Part shown: positions 33,444-44,860 of the stretch, piece after piece | Numbering within the stretch: position 1 is the stretch's first letter | Layout of the letters: each line of letters opens with the position of its first letter | From: Nitzschia sp. DOCU1 | Taxonomy: Eukaryota; Bacillariophyta; Bacillariophyceae; Bacillariales; Bacillariaceae | Direction of reading: 5' to 3' | Length of the DNA: 64,000 nt | NCBI GenBank assembly: GCA_951394045.1 | Contig: OX595985.1 | Span: 2,046,001-2,110,000, forward strand | Made by a program: the position numbers and the translations under genes | The notes under the pieces: model-generated | Told to the model about the DNA's origin: nothing | What the model saw: only the letters and a program-made list of their open reading frames with translations | Databases searched by the model: none

Positions 33444-34005
33444 GGTCTTTGGGATCTATGATACACATGAAATGTTACGGGGGATGGTGGGAGTTGGAGG
33501 GAAATGACGAACGTCGAAGAAATGAAAGAGAGCCACATCCACAGCCCGCTTTTCCTCAATGAAACTCCCTCTGGGACTGCGGAAGTTGGGCTTCTCCTAG
33601 ACATAATTCCGATGTCTGTTATCCTAAATATAAATATCAATCAAGCCCGAACATATTTCACCAAGCTTCGGAGGGGCTATATCCTCCGACACTGGTTTAA
33701 TTTACTGGCGATAGGAATAGGCAAGACCTTCGGGAATAGGAAAGTATCTACCGGTCTGCAATATTCCCTGTGGCGCCGCCTCTGCAGAAAGTATCGGAAA
33801 GCAACGCCACTAATAAAACAAGTGCGTCGGCAACATGCTTTACTATTATTGGCCGGCATGAAAAGACAGACAGTATGAATGCGGCGGCGATTGTTCAATT
33901 TGAAATTGCCGCACTTCCAAGGTGTCACGGTCCTGATTGATGGAGCGTGTGTGCAACAAAAGATGTCCGCGGCAACGAGAAGACCGATGGATCCGGCATG
34001 AATGA
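33444..34005. other. Intergenic region between tandem class C receptors
   Basis: Contains the promoter of copy A and the 3' end of copy B. A 124-codon plus-strand frame (33504-33878) is present but has no recognisable features and was not accepted. Confidence 0.4.
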
Positions 34006-37000
34006 TCAAGCTGCCTGAACAAAAAACGAGGCATTTTCACGCATTGATAGCATGAAGGAATCGGAAAATGATTCCGAAGTCGATTCCGTTCCGTCTACCT
34101 CGTTTTCCGAGGCGAATCTCACAGGCTTCGCAGGCCCCCGTGCCGTGCTATCCACGCTTACGTTTGACTTCGAGCTTTGCCTTGATGGCACAGCATCCGA
34201 TCCTCCGTCTTCCTCGTCACTGACTAACTCAGCAATCGAGCTGAGACGTTCCGGTTTCTTTAATGCATCTGCGACGTGGCCGGGCTTCTTGACCAATGAG
34301 GAAATTTTCGTCTTCGGGGCTGTTCCAGACGTGAAGTCGCCACAGTTGTCAGCAGGAGTTTCAGCAGATCTTCTCAACTCTAGCGAGGGTGGGGATGGAT
34401 GGCTTGTGGTGCCCGGTGTCATAATCTCAACCCTAACACCCTCATGTCCATTATCGGCAAAGCGTCCAGTTCTAGCTGGCAGCCGAGGCGCAGATCGACG
34501 CTTCTCTTCTTTCGCGGTGCCCTCTTCGCCATCCGTGTGGGCAACAGAATTAGAGCTCCATCTAGACGTCGATTGTGGTACAAAATATGAATCCAAGGAA
34601 TGGCGACGCAGAAACTTATGCGGCCCGTCCATGTGGTCGTCGCAAATGTCATCTCCGTTTACAACAAATTCGGCACTCGTCGACATTCGAGCGTCGTCAT
34701 TGAGAAACACAGGCGTGGATGGGGCGATTGTTGACAATGATGCAAGTGATGATACAGCAGGAAGCTCGAGGCTATGGTGACGAAGTCGTGGCATTTGCGG
34801 TTGTTCCTCGTCGTGGAAGACAAACTCTTCTTCCATGTCTTCCTCGATGGTGCTTTCAAATTGCAAAGAAGGGATTCGAATTCTGCTATGCGAGCTCTCC
34901 CTTGAAAGATTTATGCGGTGTGCACTGATTCCGGACGAGTTGCGTGTGATCTGGTTGGATAAACCACGTACTGCTTTCTCAACCTCAGCCTTGTCGGAGT
35001 CAGTCAAACCGTCGGGTGATTTGTTGTAAACACTGAGCATTAAGTTTCCGAAGATCAAAACAACGACCACCAAATCGTTCATCCATACAACAGCACTGCG
35101 AACAAAGAAGCTTGCTGCGGGATCGTCACCAGCTAGCACCAAAACTGGAACTGCATAAAGACACAACAGATTAGCAAATCGAGTCCCATCGAATGACGTG
35201 ACGTTCAAAGTTCCGGCATCGAACACTTACCTCCAATCAGAAAGATCTGAAGGTTGGATATCATTGCGATTGTTAGGTATTTGTGTTCGCTGTACCTGGT
35301 CGGAATTTTCCGAGCTGCGTAGCACATCCACGATGCCACAGCACACAGCCCGATATGGAGCGCAATGAGGGCACCAAGGAAGGCTCTCCAGTAATTTGAA
35401 TAACAATATCCTTGAGACTCCAGCGGATCCCCGAACTGGTCCTCTCGTACTACATCTCGCTCCCAGTGCAGAGGATCAAATATCGTCCAAACCACCAAAA
35501 TGACCACGTCCAACAACAGGACAGATCCGATGAAGAACAAAGGGTCATTAGGGGAATTGCGCCATGATGTTGTTACGCTGCCTCCAACGGACGTGACGCT
35601 GTGGTCGTGCTTGAAAATGGAATATACTCGCCGGATCTTCGCAAACAGGGTGCCGAAAGTGACGGAAAACCCGACGCTGTAAAGCCAAGGTATAAAAAAG
35701 CAAGCTGGAACCGGGCTATCGCCTTCATCCTCTTGCGCCATGGCAAGAATCGTCGACGAACTGATTAAGCAGCCCAACAAAACCAAAACGAGGAAGACGG
35801 GCTGGCTGAATCTTACTTGAGCGCTCGTTCGATGAAGGAAAAGCCAGATCCCGCACACAACAATGATGAACGCGTTTAATGCAAACATTGCATAGGCAGT
35901 GTTTTTGACAGGAGGTGGGATCATGTTCAATTCTTCTGGAACTTCAATACTACAATCTCCTGTTCATGTAACCAGAAGGAATACAGAGACCAGTGAGTTG
36001 TACCCAGCACATTCAGGACGGCCAACACTAAGTGCACATAAGTGGCATACCTCCAGTCCAGCGAGTTGATTCACATATACATTGGCCTCTGGCATCAGAG
36101 GTCCCGTGGTCAGGATCGCATGATAGCTCACAGTCTTTGCCGGCTGTTCCAATTGGGCATAGCTTCTTCTCGAAATACTCAAAGTACAGGTCATCAATGA
36201 TGTTGTTACTGAACGCGGCGTAGATCCATTTGTTTAATAGGAATGCAGTGGTTGCGTTCAAGCTCCTTCTTACAGGCCACGACAATAGTTGTCTATCCAA
36301 TCTCTCACCAGTGACTTCGACGCCTGGTGTTTCAGCGTGGACCCGCCGTAGGATCAATTCATCAGAAAGCCATAGAGAACATTCTTCTGCCGCAAGCACG
36401 CTGAGGCAGTTTTGGCTGCTTGTGCAGTAAACAATGGTTAGATCAGGATACTCGCGTTTGACAACCGCTTCCACGTAAGAATTTTCTAAAGCACAAACGC
36501 CAGCTCCGGCTCGAGAAGCCTCGGCGAGTGTCGTTACATCAAGATCCGGAAATTTCGTTTTAACACTACATTTCATGGCAGAAACCGAGGTGGTAAGCCA
36601 AGGAGGAGTGAAATCGACGATTTCATATCGCCTGGAAGAAGGAAAGATCAAAAGATACAAGAGAAAATGTGAGCAGTAGCTGACGATGTCAAGTGAGGAC
36701 AGCTTGCTAGGTATTACCGACCTTGGATTGGTCTAGTAGTCACCGATGATCATGTCGAAGTCGGAGCAGTGGTACTCCACACCGTCGATGACCCGGGTGT
36801 CACCGTCATGACAATCTGGCCCCAGTAATTCCAAGTCGTCATCATAAAGCTCCGGAAGATCTGTTATTTCGAACTTAAGAGTTACATTGTCCGCTAGAGC
36901 AAGGTCACGCAGGCGGTCTTTAAGTTTTTGCTGAAATCCATTGAATGCCTCTGTCTGCATAAAACCAGCCTTCAATGTGATTTCTGACGGGTAGCTGGGC

Positions 37001-37086
37001 GCATCGAGGTGAAAAGCATGCACAGCATCGTACATACGCAATGCTATTATAAGCACGAGGGAATGCCAAAGATAACTCATCACCAT
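34006..37086 (-). CDS. Class C GPCR (GABA-B-like), copy B, with in-frame TAG in exon 1
   Basis: Exons 37086-36722, 36631-36051, 35959-35231 and 35150-34006 match copy A exon for exon with identical intron phases (2,1,1) and total 940 codons including the stop. Architecture is the same: signal peptide, type II PBP fold, EGF-like module (CPIGTAGKDCELSCD), GABA-B-type 7TM (IPWLYSVGFSVTFGTLFAK) and a Ser-rich tail. Codon 118 (36735-36733) is TAG where copy A has TGG: the frame reads ...MIIGDY, stop, TNP. No alternative GT donor before it restores the frame. The rest of the gene is intact, so this is either a very recent pseudogene, an allele, a readthrough case or a sequence error. Taken literally, the product stops after 117 residues. 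Confidence 0.7.
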
Positions 37087-37848
37087 GGTTGGCTCTCAAG
37101 TTTTGTTGTTTGGGACAAAAATCTAGTTTTGTGTTGCTTCATTCACGGCGTTGTCGGAAGTTCTTCCCAAAGGATCTCGCCTCTTAGTTTGTGAAGCGAT
37201 CTTTGCCCAGAGAGGAGGGCTGCCTTAATAAATATAAAATATCAGGAGACACATTTACAGGAATTTAAATAAGCCTTGGGTTGCTTCACTACTAATGCCT
37301 CGAACAAGTTTCAACGAAGGTAGTCGTGTACTGTACTGAAAGTCTTTTGCAAGAATGATCCATTTGATCATCAATTCTCGTCTTTGTTCTTTTTGATGCT
37401 GCAGGGGTTAGAGAAGTTCCAAACCGCCTAGCACCAGGTATGATCGGGGATTGTACTAACTACGACAAGTGCCAAGATAGCCCCTACTTTTGCACTCCCT
37501 ACCATCGTACTTACGGTCCAGAGTACCATGGTGAAACCATGAAGTAGTGTCAATTCCTGGTGCAGTACTAGTTGAAAGTAGAGACAACTCTTGTGGAGTC
37601 AAGAGACGTGGTAGCCGGGTCAAAAAGATAAGGAAGTACTTGTACCTCCTTGGATTGCACAGTATAATATGTATTATGAAATGAAGTGAACATTGGCTAG
37701 CTAGTAGCATTGATAATGCACAACACAAACAAATTGGCCGCACAAGAAATCGGTAGCAAAGAAAATCGGCCAATGCTGGGTCAGAACGTGGAGTGGGGTT
37801 GACATGATCACACCATCAACCCCTGCCTTGTTGAGAAGGGTCTGGCAA
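37087..37848. other. Intergenic region, nothing seen
   Basis: Between the start of class C receptor copy B and the stop of the LRR gene. Only short frames lacking protein character; no repeat or RNA gene recognised. Confidence 0.45.
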
Positions 37849-39688
37849 TCAAGCAAACGATCTCAAGGATCCGCTCGATCGTCTGGAAGACTTCAAGTCC
37901 ACCTCGACCACTGCCATCTCCTTGTTCATTTTTGCATCCTTCATTGCCCCCGCATCGCACTGTTGAACACGCTGGAGACGAGGGGCAGCTTCAACCTTTC
38001 GAAGGATCCACCAGCCAAAAAGTATGAGAAGGCCCCCGACTGCTGAGACCACGGCAATGATGCCCCCGTCTTGGATGCCCTTAGCTGTACTAAGCTTCAC
38101 CGTGGACTTGAATGAGTGAGCGCCGCAATCAGTATTAGCGAGGACAATGGCATCCACCATTGGACAATTCTGGCATGGCTCTCCTGGTGTTGCATGGCCT
38201 TCTGGATGAAATGTCCCCATCCTGCAAGCGATAAAGTCGCAGCCGAAGAAGCCGTCCCTACCGTTCCCATTGACTCCCACCTTTCGACACAAAGCGTCTG
38301 GAACATAGCCCGAAAGGTAGTTCTCGGCAAATGTCAACGTCTGTAGCGGCGCCAACGACAACTCCTCGGGAATGTTTCCACGAATTTCGTTCTGGCTAAT
38401 GTCCAGTTCAGCGAGATTTGGAAGAAATCCAAGCTCCAACGGGATCGTGCCGGATAGCCCTTGATTTCTTAGTGATATTCCCACCACAATGCCATCCGAG
38501 TCACAGGTGATGCCTGTTCTTGAGCAAATTTCAATGTCATCGCTACTCCAGCTTTGATCGGTCCACCGATCCCCGTTGGTAGCTTCAAAGAAAATGTCCA
38601 AAATCTCGTCCTGTGTATACTCGCTACATTGGGTGGCACCCAGGTATGGATTCATCGCAGGATCTTCGCACGGTAAGCAAGGATACACTCCCGCCTCCGA
38701 TGAGAAGCCAGCCGGGCAAGCCACGGAACTGCAGCCGTCTCGTTCGTCCCACAATTCGTCCCTCCTTCGTTGCCGAGTATATCCCCCAGAATCTCTATTG
38801 TCTAGGGCAAAGTATTCAGAATTCAAATTCAGGTCGCATATCTCCCGAGGAATCTCTCCCGTGAGTCGGTTGTTGTGAACCAACAACACCTGCAGGTCCG
38901 CCAACGTTGCCAGCGCGGCAGGAATCGTCCCCGTCAATTGATTATGTTGACAGTGAAATTCTTGTAAGGAATCACTAAGAGCAGCCGGTATGGTTCCAGA
39001 CAAATTGTTTTCCGACAAGTACAGCCGTTCCAGCGATGGCATGATCTGTGGCATGTTCACATTGCTAAGGAACCTTCCCCCTAGTTGGTTCTGAGAAAGG
39101 TCCAGATGTTTCAGTGAAGGAAGCGACACTGAAAAGGATGGAATCCCACCATAAAGTTGGTTATTCTGGCAACACACAAGAATTCCGTTTATGAGACGAC
39201 CGAAAACTGGCGATATTCTTGACACAGCATCGCCACATCCGTACCTTTAGATCAATTGTCACCAAACGGTGCAGGGCTTTCGTTCCAATCGCTGGCATCG
39301 GTCCGGATAACTTATTATGGGCCAGGGACAAAATGGTCAAGTCAGACGACGTAAAATGCGGGAGGCTCCCTGTCAGTTGGTTGAGACTTAAATCGACTTT
39401 TCGGAGGGAGGTCATCTCTGCGAGTTCTGGCGGAATCTGACCGCTGAGTTCGCAATTCGACAGAATCAAATCTTGCAGATTCCGCAGCTCGGAAAGGTCC
39501 GATGGCAATGTAGCGTACAGGGCATAACCCGTGAGACTGATAGATGTGACATCTCCGGAGTCGTTGCACTGCACGCCAAACCAGGAACAAACATCGGTGC
39601 CTCGCGTCCAACCCGTTTTTTCGGATGCGAAGTCTTGGCCTGCTCCGGTCTGAATGAGTGACAACAGAATGTCTTCCTGCTCGATCAT
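37849..39688 (-). CDS. Leucine-rich-repeat single-pass membrane protein (receptor-like, no kinase)
   Basis: Exon 39688-39245 joins exon 39165-37849 across a 79-bp intron (GTACGG...TTGCCAG, phase 0) that falls between LRR units (LVTIDLK|NNQLYGGIP). Two LRR blocks of plant-type repeats (LxxLDLSxNxLxGxIP), each preceded by a cap with the W...GVxC/GITC pattern (SWFGVQCNDSG; RTGITCDSDG), are separated by a Cys-rich link. One TM helix near the C-terminus (IIAVVSAVGGLLILFGWWIL) leads to a short basic tail; there is no kinase. Such proteins are candidate surface receptors or adhesion proteins in diatoms. The N-terminus is uncertain: ATG 39688 is the first in the exon, but a signal peptide is missing, and a hydrophobic start (MASSGVITALLIAG) at 39839 may be an upstream exon. 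Confidence 0.75.
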
Positions 39689-39839
39689 GGTACCAAACAG
39701 CAGCTTCAGCAATCTTGGGTCTCGCTGCTAGTTACAAACTATCCCAATTTCAGTTCCCACACTGCAGTCCGAGCAAGAGTTGTTCTGCGGTCATCCGACC
39801 AGCAATCAGAAGAGCGGTAATAACGCCAGAGGACGCCAT

Positions 39840-40212
39840 CAATGAGGTTGCGCAGGTTCGCAGCTAGCCGCACCGAGCGTCATCTTTTCGGCGGTCGTGA
39901 ATAAATTTGGCGGGAAATAAATCTGCTATCGTTGACATCGGTTGTCGGATGTCACACACGGCCACCTGCCTCAACACATAAGCCCGGTACCTCGCCAAAA
40001 ATTCGATCACTTCGACAAACTTTCCTAGCATAAATGGCGCAGACACACGGCGCATGCAGCATCTATGATATGTATTTGGTGCAGGATACAAAATGTATGT
40101 GAGATAGAAGATGGAGAACATGTAGTTTTATATTTATGTGGCAGAGTCTACTCCAGCTTGCCCTAGCTGTCATGGAGGAGATATCAAGACGAGGGAGCAT
40201 TAAGGCAATAGC
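39840..40212. other. Short intergenic region
   Basis: Holds the 3' UTR of FtsH copy 2 and the promoter of the LRR gene. No further feature seen. Confidence 0.4.
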
Positions 40213-42372
40213 TTAGATGGATGCGGGAAGCGCTTGGAAAGGAAGCTTTTCACGATTGCGTTCCTCGCCGATGATCTTGTAGTCAATGGTCTGAGCCTTG
40301 AACTCAACAAGCATCATTTGGAATTCTTCCGCAGAGACAACCTCTTGCTCGATCAGCGTTTTGGTCAAGTGCTCCAAAAGTTCTCGATTGTCTGTCAAAA
40401 TCTTCTTGGCGATCAAGTAGCTGTTATTGACCAGACGCTCAACCTCTGCCTCGACGTCTCCCAAGATCTTATTTCCCCACATCGTTTGTCGTTGCAGCAT
40501 CATTCGTCCCATGAAAGGACCTTGGCCACCAGGTTCGGACAAGGCAACACGGCCGACCTTGTCAGACATACCCCATTCCTTTACCATGCGCTTAGCAATG
40601 TTTGCAACTTGTTGGATATCGTTGGAGGCACCAGTCGTGACCATGTCTTCTCCGTAAATGAGTTCTTCCGCAAGACGTCCACCAAGAGCCACAGCGAGTT
40701 GTGATTCCAAATATTGCTTGCTGTACATTCCAGATTCCAGACGAGATTCTTGGGGAGCAAAGAAGGTCAAACCTCCAGCACCGTTAGATCGTGGGATGAT
40801 AGAAATCTTTTGTACTTGATCATAGTCGGGAACAAGGGCTCCGACAATAGCGTGGCCGGCCTGAGAAAGGCAAACAGTTAGTTAATCGTTGTATACAAAA
40901 CAAAAAATCACAAATTATGAAGCTACACACCTCGTGGTAGGCAACAAGCTCCTTTTGCTTCGCAACTTGGTTCCCTCCCTTCTTTTCCAAGCCAACCATG
41001 ACACGGTCAACAGCGCCATCAATTTCTTCCCATCCAATGGTGTTCTTTCCCTTCCTGGCGGCGGAGATGGCAGCTTCGTTCATCAAGTTCTCCAGTTGAG
41101 CACCAGAGAACCCAGGGGTTCGTCGAGAGATGGCCTCCAAATCAACATCGGGTTCCAAGGGCTTTCCTCGGCTGTGCACACCCAAGATGCGGGTGCGGCC
41201 CTTGAAGTCGGGAAGGTCAACGGTGACCTTTCGGTCGAAACGTCCAGGACGAAGTAGAGCTGCATCCAAAATATCCACACGATTCGTGGCAGCAATGGTA
41301 ATGATGCCGGGGTTGCCATCGAAACCATCCATCTCGACCAGAATTTGGTTCACAGTTTGTTCACGCTCATCGTTTCCACCGGCGTAACCAGCACCACGTT
41401 GACGACCGACTGCGTCAATCTCATCAATGAAAATGATGCAAGGGGCATTCTTCTTGGCTTGTCCAAAGATGTCACGAACACGAGAAGCACCAACACCGAC
41501 GAACATCTCCACGAATTCGGAACCGGAGATACTGATGAAAGGAACACCGGCCTCTCCAGCAACGGCCTTTGCCAGCAGGGTCTTACCCGTACCGGGGGGA
41601 CCGTCAAGGATGACACCACGAGGGATTCTGCATCCATTCTTGGTGTAAGCCTCGGGTTGCTTCAAAAAGTCAACAACTTCGGCCAATTCAAGCTTGGCAC
41701 CATCGCATCCGGCAACATCGTCAAAGGTGACGCCCGTATCGGGAACCATCTGGATTTGAGCCTTGGACTTTCCGAAACTCATAGGATTTTGACCGCCCAT
41801 TCCTCCCATGCCGGCTCCACCAGATCGGCGGCTGAGGAAGAAAAGACCGGCGAAAAGGGCGGCAGGGAAAATAAGACTTTGTGCCAATTCTCCTAGGCCG
41901 CTAGCTTCTTGAGTGGGCAAAACGGTGACATCGACCTGCAATACAGAAATGACGTGAGGAACCAATATTGAGCGAAGATCAATACATATCGCCGTCGTTC
42001 ACGTACCTTGTGTGTGGTGAGCTGAGTCAGCAGGTCAGGGTCGTTGGGTAGGGCCTCAATCTTTACTCGAGTCCCGTCAACATCGACACCAAGCAATTGA
42101 GTTCCATCGGCACTGAAAGTAACCTTTTCGATTTTGTCGGCATTGACAAGCTTCAAGAAATCCGAGTATCGAACATCAGTGGGACCATAGGAGCTCTTCT
42201 GAATGACAGGAATCTCAACGTTGTTGGCAGCGGGCATGTCTACAGCCATGGACATGAAATGACCCGACGAACTGTGTGTGCTGTACTTCGACGAGAGTGG
42301 GGTGAAGGGGGCAAAGGCAGCGGCCTGCTCGGCCAGCAGAAGCGCCATGGTGGCTGTGATAGCGAACTTCAT
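40213..42372 (-). CDS. ftsH: Thylakoid-type FtsH metalloprotease, copy 2 (plastid-targeted)
   Basis: Exons 42372-42007, 41935-40931 and 40860-40213 give 672 residues. [22 protein letters not shown] is almost the same signal peptide and plastid cleavage motif as copy 1. The FtsH_ext domain, single TM ([17 protein letters not shown]), Walker A GPPGTGKT, Walker B IIFIDEID, second region of homology, HEAGH zinc site and GASNDI are all intact. It differs from copy 1 mainly in the leader, the Gly/Met-rich linker ([13 protein letters not shown]) and a few positions after the zinc site (HAIVGAL versus HALCGAL). The linker intron of copy 1 is absent, and the last intron lies inside the zinc motif (HE|AGH). 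The two may form mixed hexamers like plant FtsH2/FtsH5, but both are VAR2-like (inference). Confidence 0.93.
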
Positions 42373-43123
42373 GATTGTCGTGCTTTCTGAGAATTATGAC
42401 CTAGAATGAGTCCTTTATGGCAGAGACCAAGTTAGGCTGATTCAATTCGAACAGGCAAGAACGACTGAACGAGCTGGTCGTTTGCAGGTGGCAACAACAT
42501 GGATGCCGCCTTGGGAGAGATCGCAAACCTGACACATCAACTCCAACAAAGAAGGGGTATCGTAGTTCGCCGCGTGCGTCCAGTGTGGATCTCGGTTTGG
42601 ATCGCTGACGTGTTGTTGGGGTGTGCGAAGGAAGTGATTGGAAAGGCCTAAAGAATGTCCTGGAGAACGATACGAACGAACGAACGAACGATACGATGCG
42701 ATACGAACGATACGACGATCGATAATCGAGATGACGTTGTTGCTGAATCACGAAATTCGACCCATTAGACCAATAGTTGCTTCTTGACACACCAGCGGGA
42801 CTGCGTCAGCAACGAGCGAGCCCCGAGTGACACGGTCATGACGACATCATCAGCGGCAAAAGCGATAGAATACACCTGGTACCTACTCTAGCCTACCGGT
42901 AGAGAGGTATATCTAAAAGCCGCGGATAATCTCTCTGGGTAGTTTTTTGACTACTACCGGTAGAGTGAGTAGCGAGAAGTTTGATTGTAACTGTCCAGCA
43001 AAGCAAAGTCTCCAACAGAAAGTAACGACATGTAGTGGTCGATGGTTCTCGAGTGAAAACTATACTGTGTATCTCCCTTACCTAGTCTCAAACTTGCGTG
43101 TTAGTGTTTGGTCTTGACGTTGT
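42373..43123. other. Intergenic region with GAAC/GATAC simple repeat and two palindromes
   Basis: No gene seen. A GAAC/GATAC run occupies about 42667-42722. The palindrome CTACCGGTAG occurs twice, at 42893-42902 and 42954-42963. Confidence 0.5.
42667..42722. repeat. GAAC/GATAC microsatellite upstream of FtsH copy 2
   Basis: Alternating GATAC and GAAC units, about 56 bp, starting roughly 300 bp upstream of the FtsH start codon. Confidence 0.6.
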
Positions 43124-44860
43124 TTACATGGTAGCTTCTCTTAGCGAGACTTCCAGGTTGCGCATGAGCTCGTGATTCTTGGGGTAGTAGGGAGCCAAAA
43201 AGGCCATGGCCTTTTCTAGTAACTGAATCGCCACAGACGGGTCGGGATCGAGAAACAGGCGCAGTTTGGCGGCCTGAAACCATTGAATGGCTTGTCGAAA
43301 CTTGCGACTACTACTGATATCATCGCCAGTAGTAGTAGTAGGTGATGTGCGTAACAATCCTTCCAAAACAATCAGTGCCTTGGACGCAAATTCTTCCTGT
43401 CGTGCTTCTGTAGTGGCTTGTCCCAACTTGTCCAAAAATGCATGGACCAGGCGGTCACCAGACTCTTGCACGTACCACGATGACGAGTCACAAACTTGTT
43501 TCAGCGTCTTGTAGTGTTGTTTTAGTGTCGAAATTTCCGCCTCGGTTCCTTCTTGTTCTACTAGTTTTTCAAAGGCATTCAAAGCTTCCAGCTGCTTGGT
43601 AAAGTCGGTCGACTGGCAGCCAAGGCATTGCAGCGTTCGTGGCGCCGGGGCCAGAGTGGGTACAACTTGCACGCTGCTGTGGCAGTGTGGACATTGCACT
43701 GCCGTCATACGGTTGGACTCTTCGTGTTGACACGCTTGGCAGTTGCAATGAAAAAAATAGTCCTTTGCCAATCGTTCACGTCGCAAATGACGAGGACACG
43801 AATTGTCCAGGTAGGAAATGCGAATCTCGTCGCCCTCGGGAATCTCCTTGCAGGCTGTCAAATACAGAACGGGTGGTCGATGATCCAGTCCATAGAGAAA
43901 TGTGGGAATGGCATTGGGTCGACAAGAGTGATTCATAAAGCTGGGAGTCCCATAAAGTCCAATTCCCATGGCGATGGATTCTCCATCTGCCACACTGAAT
44001 CCATTCAGTTTGATCCGATAGAGCATGTCTTCCAAATCTTTCGCGGGAGGAACCACGAGACCCACATCCTGCGACACTTTGAGCATGGCAAAGACGGTCG
44101 CTATTACCACCGTGGAATGATGGTGGCTTGCCTCGTCCTTATCTCCGCCAGTCGTCGATGGTTGGCACTGAAGCTTTGAAATTTGGTCGGAAATAACACT
44201 CTGGTCTCCCTGTCGAATAGCCCATAGTATGCGAAATACCAAAATTGCCGTGGAGAAAATCTTGACGGGCCCTCCTCCTCGTTCGTTGACTAGACGTAAA
44301 ACGGCCCGTTCTTCTAGATCGAGCCCCAGAGTTTGCGCCATAGTTCGACACGAGCTGGAACAAAATAGGACTGGATACACAGGATTCTTGTTTTCGCCAA
44401 ACCCAAAGGATTGATTCTCCGAGAATGTACCAAAACACAAGGCGCAACGGCTCCAACGTTGACTTTCCAATAACACGGGGGGAACCAATGGATTCCAAAA
44501 GTCATTGTTGGCATTGTCAATAATGCGTGAATGTCGTGGAATGCTTTGATTTGCCATCAAACAATTTCCTAAATTCGGACGGGCTTCGACTCTCACTTTA
44601 GTGGAAAACGCCGCAGATGACTTTTGCATGAGACGGCATTCTTTTTTGTGAATGGCAAAATGCTTCTTTTGACAGGCCAGATCGTGATACCATGCTTGAC
44701 GACATCGCGAACATCGTTTCAATGGAAGAATGACAACGCCGTCATTTTTGTTGATGACTCGGGGAGGTTCTCCACATGCACTGCAAAGGATTTCGGCCTG
44801 TAGTTGTTCATTGTTGTTAGTAGTAGTAGTCGTGGAGGAATCCATGAGCCAACAATGCAT
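43124..44860 (-). CDS. SET- and MYND-domain protein (SMYD-type lysine methyltransferase)
   Basis: Single exon, 578 residues (ATG 44860, or 44845 six codons in). A MYND zinc finger is near residues 20-70 (CSACGEPP...CSRCRQAWYHDLACQKKH...KKEC). The SET domain is split around it as in SMYD proteins. The SET core is clear near 300-350: NHSCRPNAIPTF, then EIRISYLDNSCPRHLRRE, and a post-SET CNCQAC. A helical TPR-like C-terminus completes the SMYD plan. These enzymes methylate lysines of histones and other proteins using SAM, in nucleus and cytosol. The N-terminal MDSSTTTTT run is low complexity. Divergent from the sulfotransferase gene. Confidence 0.88.
   Translation of the reverse strand: MHCWLMDSSTTTTTNNNEQLQAEILCSACGEPPRVINKNDGVVILPLKRCSRCRQAWYHDLACQKKHFAIHKKECRLMQKSSAAFSTKVRVEARPNLGNCLMANQSIPRHSRIIDNANNDFWNPLVPPVLLESQRWSRCALCFGTFSENQSFGFGENKNPVYPVLFCSSSCRTMAQTLGLDLEERAVLRLVNERGGGPVKIFSTAILVFRILWAIRQGDQSVISDQISKLQCQPSTTGGDKDEASHHHSTVVIATVFAMLKVSQDVGLVVPPAKDLEDMLYRIKLNGFSVADGESIAMGIGLYGTPSFMNHSCRPNAIPTFLYGLDHRPPVLYLTACKEIPEGDEIRISYLDNSCPRHLRRERLAKDYFFHCNCQACQHEESNRMTAVQCPHCHSSVQVVPTLAPAPRTLQCLGCQSTDFTKQLEALNAFEKLVEQEGTEAEISTLKQHYKTLKQVCDSSSWYVQESGDRLVHAFLDKLGQATTEARQEEFASKALIVLEGLLRTSPTTTTGDDISSSRKFRQAIQWFQAAKLRLFLDPDPSVAIQLLEKAMAFLAPYYPKNHELMRNLEVSLREATM

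Noticed and set aside
33504..33878. 124-codon plus-strand frame between the class C receptors
   Set aside because: Basic, compositionally odd translation with no domain, no paired splice signals and no counterpart upstream of copy B; likely chance.
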